From a virus, in the IMG/VR virus record IMGVR_UViG_3300046751_000535, positions 1-28,642 of that record: a stretch of DNA of 28,642 bases. The stretch is one strand, 5' to 3'. A program made the translations under genes and the position numbers. Positions 1-8,800 of the stretch are shown piece after piece. The notes below the pieces were generated by a model. It searched no databases. It saw only the letters and a program-made list of their open reading frames with translations, and was not told the DNA's origin. Each line of letters starts with the position of its first letter. The first letter of the stretch is position 1.

Positions 1-492
1 CTTGATGAAGAGCTTCCCGGGCGCATGCTGCCGACACCCAGCAAAGGCACAGTGACTAGGCTGGAGCTGTACAAGGCATGGCATGACTTCATTCAAGAAG
101 AAGCCGCCGACCCTGAACGCGCACAAAAGCACCTCGACCCAATCAAACCTGACTTCGAAGAGGTGGAGGACGGCGACCTGTCCTTACTCGCCGAGGTACA
201 GGGAAAGATCCATGACATCGAAGTGATGAACTATCAGACGCTCGGTGACCTTGATGCCCTGAAGCAAGAGAGAGATGCCTTAAAGAAAGAGCTGGTCAAG
301 AAGTACAGCCGCTCTATCACTAACGGCAACATCTCGATTCAGGTCATACAGAAAACACCTCCGGTTGATTACCGAAGGGCATTCGACTTCCTTGGCGGGG
401 AACAAGCCCTGCTCGAGAAAGATAGCTCGCTCGAAACTTTTAGACGAGCGAACAATTCACTTCAGTCCTCAATCAAATTTGGAGAAGACTAA
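1..492 (+). CDS. YqaJ/lambda-exonuclease-type protein, C-terminal part (5' end outside window)
   Basis: The frame is open from base 1, so the gene starts upstream and only about 163 C-terminal residues are seen; the first ATG at 25 is probably internal. The visible part has the layout typical of the tail of YqaJ-type phage exonucleases: an acidic stretch, a helical segment rich in Glu, Lys and Leu (roughly window residues 62-104), then an ISIQVIQKTPPVDYRRAF segment comparable to the conserved 'v.r.gsvDYk' end of that family. Such enzymes resect double-stranded DNA 5' to 3' for single-strand annealing recombination. The catalytic core would lie upstream, so activity cannot be judged. The next gene begins at the last base of this stop region, behind a GGAG at 481-484, and encodes a protein with an SSB-like tail, which fits a recombination operon. 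Family assignment is by eye and moderate. Confidence 0.55.
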   Translation, partial: LDEELPGRMLPTPSKGTVTRLELYKAWHDFIQEEAADPERAQKHLDPIKPDFEEVEDGDLSLLAEVQGKIHDIEVMNYQTLGDLDALKQERDALKKELVKKYSRSITNGNISIQVIQKTPPVDYRRAFDFLGGEQALLEKDSSLETFRRANNSLQSSIKFGED

Positions 493-890
493 TGCAAAAG
501 AAACCTACTGCCTTCGAGGCAATCAACGCCGGTAAGGGGCGCCTTTACCCGCTAGATCGAGAGAAAAAACTTGAGAAGTACAACAAGCTCAAGCAATACG
601 GCTGGTTCCAAGAGCTAGGCAAAGAGCAGCAGGCATTGAAGATTCCAAGCTTCGATGGATGGTTAAAGATCGATCAGGAAATGATTGATAAGTTGCAGGG
701 TGCCCTTGATATCAATCACGGCAACCCATTCAGGTACAACCTAGAGGTCGCTGAGCAGAAGCGCGATGGCGAAGTCTCTCAGTTAAACATTGAGTTCTGG
801 TTGCCCAACAAGCCATCAAACAATCCAGCTCCCGCTGCTGCCCCGGCTCCACAACAAGTTGACCTCCCAGAGGACGACATTCCTTTTTAA
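492..890 (+). CDS. Putative ssDNA-binding protein with SSB-type acidic tail
   Basis: A 132-residue protein whose C-terminus has the two hallmarks of bacterial and phage single-stranded DNA-binding proteins: a Pro/Ala-rich flexible linker (residues about 108-123) followed by an acidic tip ending DLPEDDIPF. In SSB the D-D-x-P-F tip docks partner enzymes such as exonucleases and polymerases. The first 105 residues do not show an OB-fold I can recognise; they are basic and aromatic (KYNKLKQYGWFQELGKEQQ) and end in a likely strand, QLNIEFWLP. It starts at an ATG 7 nt after GGAG and overlaps the end of the exonuclease-like gene, so the two are translationally coupled. A ssDNA-binding partner for the exonuclease is the simplest reading; an unrelated protein that merely recruits SSB partners is possible. 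Confidence 0.5.
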   Translation: MQKKPTAFEAINAGKGRLYPLDREKKLEKYNKLKQYGWFQELGKEQQALKIPSFDGWLKIDQEMIDKLQGALDINHGNPFRYNLEVAEQKRDGEVSQLNIEFWLPNKPSNNPAPAAAPAPQQVDLPEDDIPF

Positions 891-902
891 AAAGGTATAG
901 GT

Positions 903-1301
903 ATGGGTTTACGGGTAACACGAGCAGTCGACAGCATTTTGTATGGCGGCAAGGACATCGATCCTAAAAGTCCCGAGACCACTTACGAGCACAAGATTTG
1001 GGTTCGTCGGGTCCGGGACCATAAAGGGAAGCAAGATTGCCTGCTGAACATCATCTCTGATGACGGCTGTGTTGAACAACTTATGACTGTTGGGGGTGAG
1101 GCACTAGAAATTAGCCCCACAGTCACCATCTCTCTAGTAGGCATTCAGGAGTATTGGTACAAGCCTGATGACTACTGTGAGGAATGCGGGCGAGGCGACC
1201 CAATTAAGACGCGGGTCGTGCCACAAGCGCGGATTTTGGTAGAAGCGCCAAGGTCTTATGAAATCATTCGTAACAACGCTAGGAGTAAGCAGAAACGATG
1301 A
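903..1301 (+). CDS. CsrA-like RNA-binding protein with an internal insertion (putative)
   Basis: A 132-residue protein. Residues about 64-85 (GGEALEISPTVTISLVGIQ) and about 109-124 (QARILVEAPRSYEIIRNN) line up with two consecutive parts of CsrA: the GExLxIGDxVxVxVLGV strands and the QVRIGVxAPxxVxVHRE strand, including the Ala-Pro and the Arg that contacts the GGA RNA motif in CsrA. Between them sit about 23 extra residues with a CEEC cysteine pair. The N-terminus MGLRVTRAVDSILYGG also resembles CsrA strand 1. CsrA proteins are about 60 residues, so this one is twice the usual length. It lies in the recombination operon, 12 nt after the SSB-tail gene, and overlaps the next gene by 4 nt (ATGA). 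If correct it would bind mRNA leaders and control translation. The alignment is by eye; an unrelated beta-rich protein is the main alternative. Confidence 0.4.
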   Translation: MGLRVTRAVDSILYGGKDIDPKSPETTYEHKIWVRRVRDHKGKQDCLLNIISDDGCVEQLMTVGGEALEISPTVTISLVGIQEYWYKPDDYCEECGRGDPIKTRVVPQARILVEAPRSYEIIRNNARSKQKR

Positions 1302-1525
1302 GTGACCAAACTATTAGTATCGACGGTAAGTCGTACAACTTCGCAGAGATTGGAGAGCGACCACGCCAGATGCTGGCACTCGTTCAACAAACAAATCAAT
1401 CAATCCAGATTCTTGCACCCCTGATCGAGGCAGCTCGTGCGGGCGCAGATGCAACCTTGTCTGACGCCAAAAAACTTCTGCCCGAACCCCTCCCTCAAGA
1501 GGCGGAAGAGGTGTCCGAAGACTAG
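1298..1525 (+). CDS. Small conserved phage protein, DUF6447-like
   Basis: A 75-residue acidic protein starting at an ATGA overlap with the preceding gene, hence translationally coupled. The N-terminus TISIDGKSYNFAEIGERPRQMLALVQQTNQSI has the pattern 'I-x-I-D-G-K-x-Y-x-(10)-L-x-x-x-Q-x-x-(D/N)' found in the small DUF6447-type proteins common in marine phages, followed by a helical stretch and a Glu-rich end. Function is unknown. It is the last gene of the plus-strand operon: about 100 nt follow before the terminator. Confidence 0.55.
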   Translation: MSDQTISIDGKSYNFAEIGERPRQMLALVQQTNQSIQILAPLIEAARAGADATLSDAKKLLPEPLPQEAEEVSED

Positions 1526-1628
1526 GTTGTTAATTAGTCCTCGGGTTTACCCTTTCCCGAGTTCCTGACTGGCTTGGCACACCAGCGACTAGAAACGTGC
1601 TGCCCTTTAGAGTGGGCCCTTGTGATTT
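1526..1628 (+). other. Intergenic leader/3' UTR with small hairpins
   Basis: This 103-nt stretch carries no gene. Three short inverted repeats can be seen: CTCGGG (1540-1545) with CCCGAG (1556-1561), CTGG with CCAG near 1567-1583, and GCCC with GGGC near 1603-1620, followed at once by the terminator. It is most simply the 3' untranslated end of the early operon, but a short structured RNA cannot be excluded. Confidence 0.3.
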
Positions 1629-1654
1629 GGGGGCGGAAACGCCCCCTTTTTTTT
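1629..1654 (+). terminator. Rho-independent terminator of the early operon
   Basis: Perfect 7-bp GC stem GGGGGCG/CGCCCCC with a GAAA tetraloop, followed by eight T (1647-1654). It separates the recombination operon from the integrase, which therefore needs its own promoter or read-through. Confidence 0.92.
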
Positions 1655-1666
1655 GCTAAGGTTAGC
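1655..1666. promoter_or_regulatory. Short dyad upstream of the integrase
   Basis: GCTAA-GG-TTAGC, two perfect 5-bp arms 2 nt apart, lies directly after the terminator and 36 nt before the integrase start. It could be a small operator for the integrase gene. No convincing -35/-10 pair was found in 1655-1690, so this is only a candidate. Confidence 0.2.
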
Positions 1667-1701
1667 CTGCGGTGCGGGGCTTCATACACATGGAGAGTTT
1701 T

Positions 1702-2589
1702 ATGAAGTTCAAAGATGTAGCAGAGCGTTACTTAAAAATAAGAACACGACGAGGCAACGAGAAAAGTCGAGCGGCAAAGCACGCGATCAATCAGATGGTC
1801 ATTCGCTGGGGTAACAGAAATGTATCCACGGTTAGGGCCAAAGATATAAACGATCTGCAGGAGGAGTTGCTCTATGAGCAAGGACTCAGCAATGCCAGCG
1901 TTAACACGTACTTAAAATACCTGCGGTTGTTACTGTGCTATGCACGCGACAAGCTTGAGGTGATTGAGAACGTGCCTTCGATTAAGACCTTGCCTGAAAC
2001 AATGAAGGAGTTGTATTTAGATCCTCAACAAGTGCGATCCCTATTGCGATGGTTAGATCCACTGAGAGCCGACATGGTGGAGTTTGCTTTGTGCTGCGGA
2101 CAACGCAACAACAATGTGCGAACACTGCGCTGGTCTCAGATAAGCAAAGACAGGAAGTACATGTCGATTGAGTCTACCGAAACAAAGAATGGCAAACCTG
2201 CACTGATCCCCTTGAACGGTGACGCTAGAGAAATATTGCGAAGGCGTGAGCTGGCACAAGAGGAATTGGTTAAGAGACGACCGTTCTTGAGAGGCAAGAT
2301 TGACTGTGTCTTTGTTCAGGATAACGGTAAGCCGTTCAGCCGTAGCGCGGTCTGTAATAAGACTTGGCGGAAGGCTGTGGACTTAGCCGGACTACCGAAG
2401 GGGACAAGCTTCCATACACTGCGACACACGTTTGCTACTTGGCACTTTCAAGCACAGACGGACACTCGCGAACTGATGGAGATTGGTGGATGGCGTTCGA
2501 TTAATTCGTTACAGCGCTACACCCACATGAACAACCTTCACAAGTTGGAAGCAGCGAGTCGCATTGAGGGCATGTTGCGAGCGAACTGA
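1702..2589 (+). CDS. int: Tyrosine site-specific recombinase (phage integrase)
   Basis: A 295-residue tyrosine recombinase. The N-terminal part (residues about 1-95) is a SAM-like core-binding domain. The catalytic domain shows the expected residues in order: Arg in CGQRNNNVRTLRW, a beta-hairpin Lys in ETKNGKPALIPL, the HTLRHTFAT box (His-x-x-Arg), the GGWRS motif and the nucleophile Tyr in LQRYTHM. Position 1702 is preferred as start because GGAG lies 6 nt upstream; in-frame ATGs at 1672 and 1690 lack a site. The gene reads towards a tRNA-Gly 3' half only about 110 nt beyond its stop, the usual int-attP pairing of tRNA-integrating phages, so it should join attP to the host tRNA-Gly(GCC) gene. 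No excisionase gene was recognised nearby. It converges on the minus-strand late operon. Confidence 0.95.
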   Translation: MKFKDVAERYLKIRTRRGNEKSRAAKHAINQMVIRWGNRNVSTVRAKDINDLQEELLYEQGLSNASVNTYLKYLRLLLCYARDKLEVIENVPSIKTLPETMKELYLDPQQVRSLLRWLDPLRADMVEFALCCGQRNNNVRTLRWSQISKDRKYMSIESTETKNGKPALIPLNGDAREILRRRELAQEELVKRRPFLRGKIDCVFVQDNGKPFSRSAVCNKTWRKAVDLAGLPKGTSFHTLRHTFATWHFQAQTDTRELMEIGGWRSINSLQRYTHMNNLHKLEAASRIEGMLRAN

Positions 2590-2667
2590 ACCCTGATTTT
2601 GGGTACGTCGCACAAAACAAAAAAGTCGAAAGTTGTACACTGGATGGGTTCAAGCCCTTCAGAAACG

Positions 2668-2690
2668 AAAAACCCCTGAGAAATCAGGGG
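2668..2690 (-). terminator. Minus-strand rho-independent terminator
   Basis: Read on the minus strand: stem CCCCTGA/TCAGGGG with a TTTC loop followed by five T (plus-strand A at 2668-2672). It would end transcripts of the late operon, whose last stop is at 2827. Because it sits just past the tRNA-like segment on the same strand, it may have been copied from the host, where it would be the natural tRNA-Gly terminator. Confidence 0.75.
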
Positions 2691-2701
2691 CTTAGAGAGC
2701 T

Positions 2702-2749
2702 TGGAGCGGGAAACCAGATTCGAACTGGCGACCTGTACCTTGGCAAGGT
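2702..2749 (-). other. attP: attP core: 3' half of tRNA-Gly(GCC)
   Basis: On the minus strand this 48-nt segment holds the 3' half of a glycine tRNA: anticodon stem-loop ACC-TTGCCAA-GGT with anticodon GCC, variable loop, T-arm GCCAG-TTCGAAT-CTGGT, acceptor strand TTCCCGC, discriminator T and encoded CCA. It closely follows the same part of known gammaproteobacterial tRNA-Gly(GCC). The 5' half is absent: upstream sequence does not form D-arm or acceptor, and the outermost anticodon-stem pair is already a mismatch. This is the signature of a phage attP core that restores the host tRNA gene after integration. It lies between integrase and late operon, with phage genes on both sides, so the molecule is unintegrated. 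Confidence 0.88.
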
Positions 2750-2780
2750 AAACCTACGGTTTTCCTTATAAATCAATAAC

Positions 2781-2814
2781 TTAGAGAAGCCTCGAACCGC
2801 AACGATTTCTCTAA
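2781..2814. repeat. Inverted repeat TTAGAGAA...TTCTCTAA in the attP region
   Basis: Perfect 8-bp arms (2781-2788 and 2807-2814) separated by 18 nt, ending 12 nt before the late operon stop. A third copy of the core TTAGAGA is at 2692-2698 on the other side of the tRNA segment. Candidate integrase arm-binding sites or a weak hairpin; no T tract supports a terminator. Confidence 0.4.
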
Positions 2815-2826
2815 TGAGTTGAACCT

Positions 2827-5800
2827 TTACGGTCTTACTGACTCGAATCTCTTGTTGTATTCATCGTACAGGCGCTCCTCTTTCTCAGCGATTGCCTGTA
2901 GTCGCTTCCACCTAACCATCGAATCAATGACCTTGTCATCGTACAAAGCTTTCTTCTCCTTCCTAAGATCTCGAAGCTGCTTCTCGATTGCCTTATGTGT
3001 CACCTCAAACTGATACAGCCGTGGACCAAACCGTTGCTGCAGGTTTCTACGGTCAGTTGGTGTCGATTCTTTGTACTCTTTTCTGTACTGCTGATAGTCG
3101 CCACGATTACTGTAGAAGGTGACTCGGTCTGAGTACTCACTAGCCATAGGCATGAACGTACGAAGGATCGGCACATCCTTCGGCAGGAGATCAGGTTCCT
3201 CTGAGGCCATCTTCATCACAGTATCTGAAGAGTCATCCAAGAACCGGCCAACACCGCCCATAAGGAACTCATAGAAGTGCATGATTCGCTCAGGGTTTAG
3301 GTCAATTGCTCCGCTGCGATACTCACTACCGCCCGATATGTCATTTAGGAACTCAGTAACCGCTGTCACACCCTCGTTTGTGCCACGCTTAGACGCATAC
3401 GCTGCAGGCCTCTCTACCATTAGAGGGTTCTGTGGGATCGTCACGTTCGAGCCAAAGAAGTTGATGTTGGCAATCTGCTCGATAGCCATGTCTCCAATAT
3501 CTGGACTAAGGAAGAACATGCCTTTTAGGATTGCGCTTTCGATCAGGTCTCTATCGTCTCCTGTGGCGTGCAAGCTCATAGGATTGAAGTGATGATCGAT
3601 CGATGTAGCGAGGTCAACGGATACCTGTTCTGGTGTCTTGATACCCATCACCATCTCAGCGCCAAAACGACCAATGTTATCTAGCAAGCCATAACCATAC
3701 GGCATCGGCATCGCGTAACCTTGACGGCCATCAGTAAAGACCATAGCGGTCTTCATCACGTACTCGTTGTAATCAACGTAGTTTGACTCGCCGTCATCGT
3801 CTTCACCCGCAAACGAGATGTTTGCCAGCGTTCTCGCAAACCCAAACATCACCATGCTTGCTGCAAGTGTTTGAGCTTTACTGACGCCTCCGTCTTTCTT
3901 GCCCCGGGTAAGCGCCTTAATGATGTTGACGTTACCCTGAACAGCGGCATTGAAGAATAAGTACAAGCTATCAATGGCGGAGCTGTATTCACCCTTTCGG
4001 TTGAAGTTAACTGTCAGATCTTTAGCAAGAGTTGCTGCGTCTGCACGCTCAACGCCGGCCTTTCTGGCCTCAATGTATGTCGCTAATCGGGCTGCGTTCT
4101 CTGTCGTTTGGTTAGCATCCTCAACCCAATCAAACATAGGCCGTAACTTATTGATGCCCTTAGCCTTCATGGTTTGCCCCATGATGGTCTCGAACCTAGC
4201 TTGCTGCTCTTCCAAGGACTTGGCTACGGAGAGACCGGTAGGTGCTCCGTCCTCGATGTACTCCTTGGCGTACTGATCGTACTCTCGAGCTTCATCCGTC
4301 TTGCCTTCAGCACCACGTCTGGCTCTGTAGAACGCCTTGAGAGAGGGCATGTATGACTTGCTTACCTTGCCTACAAGGTCAGTAGCACCCTCAAACTTGC
4401 CTTCAAGCCGGCCACCTTTTGCGTCAAGCTCTGAAATAGCAAAGGCTAAGCCAGTCTGAATATCCCGTAACGGGTTAACAAGTCCCCACGATGGGTTGTA
4501 GTTGATCAGCATATTGCGGCGGAAGTTTTGAAACCTCTGCATGGTGGTCAGAGCCTTGTTCATGAAGTCAACTTGGTTGTTGAACATGCCTACGCCGCCA
4601 CTTTGTAGCTGCCGGTTTAGCTCTTGATCTCTAACCTCAATGAAGAACGACTTGCCTCTACGCTTCACCTCTATGTACCGGGGTAGCCCATCGTCAGCAC
4701 GACGCTCTGAACGCAGCTCTTGATTGCTTTTCATTTCAGAAGGGTTGTTGTCGCGTGGTGGTCGCACCTTCTGGTTATACACTCTCCAGTTATCAGGAGA
4801 CTGGAACTTCTCAAACATCTTGAGTAGTTTTTGGGCGGTTCTATTTTTTTCCCCGCGCACAATTTTTTCTTCGGCATCCTTCATCGATACCGTTAGCGGG
4901 TTGACGGGTAGGGTTATCCGGCCTCTGGCCTTAAAGCTTTCAGAACCTTTAATGCTGAAGCCCTGTGTGCCGTTACCACCCTTCATCTCAAGACCTTCAG
5001 GGAATGCGGCAAATCCTTTTAGAGGAACATAGAATTGATAAGTGTCTTGCCAGTCCTCTCTGGTCCTGTTATCCAGCAAGCCCTGCTCAACCATGTTTTC
5101 TCGCATTTGTGTGAGCATTTGGTAGACGCGGTCTGCAATCCCTTCAAGAGAACTGGCCTTACCTTCTGACTCAGCAAGCTCAATGATTGCCTCTGCTTCT
5201 GTATCAGTAAGTCCTGACCCTTTTTCTTGATACTTGAATGGTGCAGTTTTGAGGACATCAAGTTTTTTCTTGATGAGGTTTAAATCGCTCTCGTCCTCGA
5301 CGGTATCCATCTGCTCTTCAAGAGCTTGGATCTGCTGTTCACGCAGATCGCGCTCTTGCTGTGCAATCTTGGCGTTACGCTCTGGGGCGTGCTTGGCTAA
5401 CAGATACAAACCAACCTGTTCTAAATCTACGTCAGCATCGGCAATCAAGTCTGCAATTGGCTTGACGTGCTCTTTCTCAAAATCATCTAGCTGCTTTTGA
5501 GCCTTGGAGTGCATGAGATTTTCATTGTCGTAAGCAGAAAAAGCAGAAGGCAATCGATCAAGCCCAAGGACTTGAGCAAATCTATTCTCAAGATCCTTTA
5601 ATCTTTCAAGGCGATCGCTAAGCTTACGAGTAAGTCCTTTCGGCATTACCCTTTTAAGACGACTATCAACACTCTTATCTACAGTGTGATCGTCGTTAAG
5701 ATTAAAGCTGACGTCTTGCTGGAACGGCTCATCTACCCGGATGTACTGAACGTCCTCGGCCGTGAATCCGTTAACATCATTCAGGTATCTACCGAATGCT

Positions 5801-8800
5801 GACTTAAGGCCGGGTGATGCGTCGAAGTTGGTGAGGCCATCCTCATCCTCAAACAACTGAATCATTAGGTCATCGATACGATCGAAGCCGAGATAGTCAT
5901 CACGCTCTAGGGCTCTGAGTAGGCGCTTAAACTCCGGGCTGACAGTGAGGTCATCGATGTCAAAGTCACCGATCAGGTCTTCGTAACCAATGCCTGAATT
6001 CTCTAGGTCTTTGACCGCTTGATTGCGAGCTACGTCTCGTGCAAGGCCGCTCTTGTAAGAGGGGACACGCATAGGCAGCGGCGATTCTTCCTGCTGGCTA
6101 GCAGGACCAGCTTCGCTCCATGTCCAGTCAGGCATGAGTCCAGCTTTCTGCTCAGCAAACACCGTGTCTAACACGGATGCGGTTTGGTTTGTCTCGCCGA
6201 AGGGCCCGTAGTTTAGCCAGCTGTTTTGACCGCGGGTCTCCGAGGTTAAAGCTGCTAGACCGGGGCCGGTAAACAAGCGAGCATGCGCCTGCCATGCATT
6301 CTCCTCGCCACGAGCCCGGAAGCCCGCACCTTCAATGCCATGGCCGAATGCATCATGTACTGCCCGGAACAAGTCATTACCCGTAACAACTTGATCGACA
6401 CCGTTCTGGTCTTTCCAGCGCAGCCCGGTATCAACTAGAAGCGGGTTGTCATCAACGTCGCCATCAGTGATGCCTTCGGTGCCGTACCCATCGTACGTGC
6501 CATAGACAGCCATGCGCTGATTGTTGCGGAGATCCCGAATGGCATTCCATGGGTTTCCGTCGTAAGGATCGGTCTCACTATCAAAGAACGTGAACTCGTA
6601 ACCAGCATCGACTAGGACGTCGTACTGAGCACGGGTCTGTCTGATCAGATCGTCGTATGCTTCTTTGACCGCGGGGTCTTGTGGGTTGTGCTCCATCTCG
6701 TCATACGCTTGCGCGATACGAGCGGCACGCTCAGGACTTACTTCGACGTAGGTTTCTTGTCGAGAGTATGAGATTCCATTTTGCTCAGCATATTCTTCTG
6801 CTGCTGCGACAACTCTGGGGTCTGGGCCCGTCGCGTTCTCGATGACCGGAGCACCATCAAGCGTCGTAATGCCTCCGCTTTGTAGCCGCTCTGCTCTGTC
6901 TCTAATTCGTTGTTGTCTTTCATTTGCAACTTCTCCAGTGATTGGCTGCTGCGGCTGACGCATTGCATCAACCTGCTGATCTTGAGGCACTGTATAAGTT
7001 GGAACGCCATCCGTACCGATAGCTTCTTCAAGCAATCCGTCCGCCAGCATCTCATCAATCAGCTCGACAGTAGGATTATACCCCTGACGAAGCTCTAGCT
7101 GAATAGGTGATTTTCCCTGAACCTCACCCTGTGAGGCTACAAAGTCTATTACCTGTTGCCGTAAAAGTCGTCCAGCAGCGTCCCCGTCGTCAGGTTCGGC
7201 CTGTTCTCCCAGCTCCTGATCGGCTTGCCCCGTGTCAAGGCCATCTCCGCCAACTCGTTCAGTTCCTCCATCGACTTGAACTTCTGGGCTTCCCGAGATG
7301 GGAGGTGCCCGAACTTGTCCCGGTACTGCTGTAGCATCGGTGGAAGGGTTGTCTGTTTGATCTTGCGTCTGTTCACTAGTGATATCCTCCGCTGTAAGTG
7401 TTGGATTATCTCGCAGCGATTTGATCAGATTGTACGCCTTTGGCGCCTTTTGTTTAAGAAGCTTTGGGTTTGCTGTGAGCATGGCGCCCAGCTGAGCAAA
7501 CACTTCTCGCTGAGTTGCCCTCAGTATTGCCGGTCTGTCCTCGGGCGCAGCGTCATTCAGCATAGCTTCAAGGTAGTTGAAGGGGTAACCGAAACGCTTG
7601 CCAAGATCTGTGCCATTCTCCCAGTTGCCGTATAACTCATCGACCACATCGCCAAGCAGCATGTCTGGCAAACCGTCACCATCAACGTCAGCAAACTCCA
7701 TAGCGAAATCGGGGAGGGTGTCAGAGTAGCTTTGCTCACTGTCAGCTGAGTGCCATACCTCGTGCGCCATGGCGAATCGATTGACTCGAGCCGCTTGATC
7801 ACTCGACAGACCTTCGGTGAGCTGCTCAGTGTTTATTCCTACCGCACCCGACTGAGGGAAGTAGGCAGCCACAGCATCGTCAGGAAGGTCTACATTACCT
7901 TCGATAGCATAGGTTCCGGTCACTGACTCAATGTGCTGCCGGGGTACACCTCGATCAACTAGGTCTAAGTAAATCGACATAGTCTCTTCGAGCTCTGGTA
8001 CATCAAGCGGATTACGAGGGTTGTCGTAGTGATCAACCAAAGACTGCAGGGTTACTGGATCCTCTGCCTCATCTCTGTTGTTAACAAGAGGATCACCACC
8101 ACGAGCCGGTGTAATAGTCTTAAGCAGGCTTGAGAATGAAATGGACTCTGGAACAAAGGTGTCGTCACCATTTACTTGTATCTTCTCCGAGCCCTCCTTT
8201 GCTTGCTGCTCAAGCTCGGTCTGCTTTTCTTTTAGAGACTGAGGTGTAGATACAGTAAATATAGGACCCTCAAATTCGACAGCACCGGGCTCCTTTTCAG
8301 GCTGAACTTTTCTGCGCCGGCGGCTAGCAATGCCTTGCTTTTCTAGCGATGACTTTGCTCTCTGCTGCTCTATACCATCTAGCTTTTCGATAGATGCCTG
8401 AACAGTTTCAATCGGTGCTATGTCATCCTGTACACCGTCAGCTATTAACTGCTTTTGCAGAGGGCCGGGGAGGCTACCTAGATAGATAGTGTTCTCTTCT
8501 GGCTCTAGGGGCATCTCTCCTAGTTCAACAGTTTTCTCTTGCTGAATATCAGAAATGATTTCTATCTTGGGGTTTAAAACGTTTTCCCCGTCAATCTCAA
8601 TGTAATCTCTTTTACCGCGATCATTCTGACCCTGATACTCAAGGTATACCCCTCTTTTACCTGTTCTTTTAGATACTTCCTCTCTAATAATTGCGGGTTC
8701 TTCGCTTACGGTTTCGCGAGTCACTCCATCAATTGTTTCTTTATTGGTTACTTTGACTGTTACCTGCTGACCAGCAGCAAAAGAACCTGTGTTTTCTTGG

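Larger units (their letters stand above)
2590..2826. other. attP region between integrase and late operon
   Basis: This 237-nt gene-free stretch lies between the convergent stops of the integrase (2589) and the late operon (2827). It contains the minus-strand terminator hairpin (2668-2690), the tRNA-Gly 3' half (2702-2749), and three copies of a TTAGAGA motif (2692-2698, 2781-2787, and inverted at 2808-2814). The remainder (2590-2667 and 2750-2780) is AT-rich without a gene. The whole is best read as a phage attachment site with core and possible arm sites. Confidence 0.75.

Noticed and set aside
1526-1654. CsrA-titrating sponge RNA downstream of the CsrA-like gene
   Set aside because: Such RNAs carry many GGA loops; only one GGA occurs here, at the terminator loop.
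1672-1701. Integrase start at 1672
   Set aside because: No ribosome-binding site and leader residues unlike integrases; ATG at 1702 has GGAG 6 nt upstream.
2702-2790. Complete tRNA gene
   Set aside because: Only the 3' half is present; the sequence where the D-arm and 5' acceptor should be does not pair.
2819-3592. Plus-strand frames opposite the end of the polyvalent gene
   Set aside because: Antisense to a conserved LPD38-like region, without ribosome-binding sites.
7107-7376. Possible frameshift or nested gene in the middle of the polyvalent gene, where other frames stay open on both strands
   Set aside because: The main frame continues without interruption through an acidic linker; the other frames have no start site and no recognisable protein.
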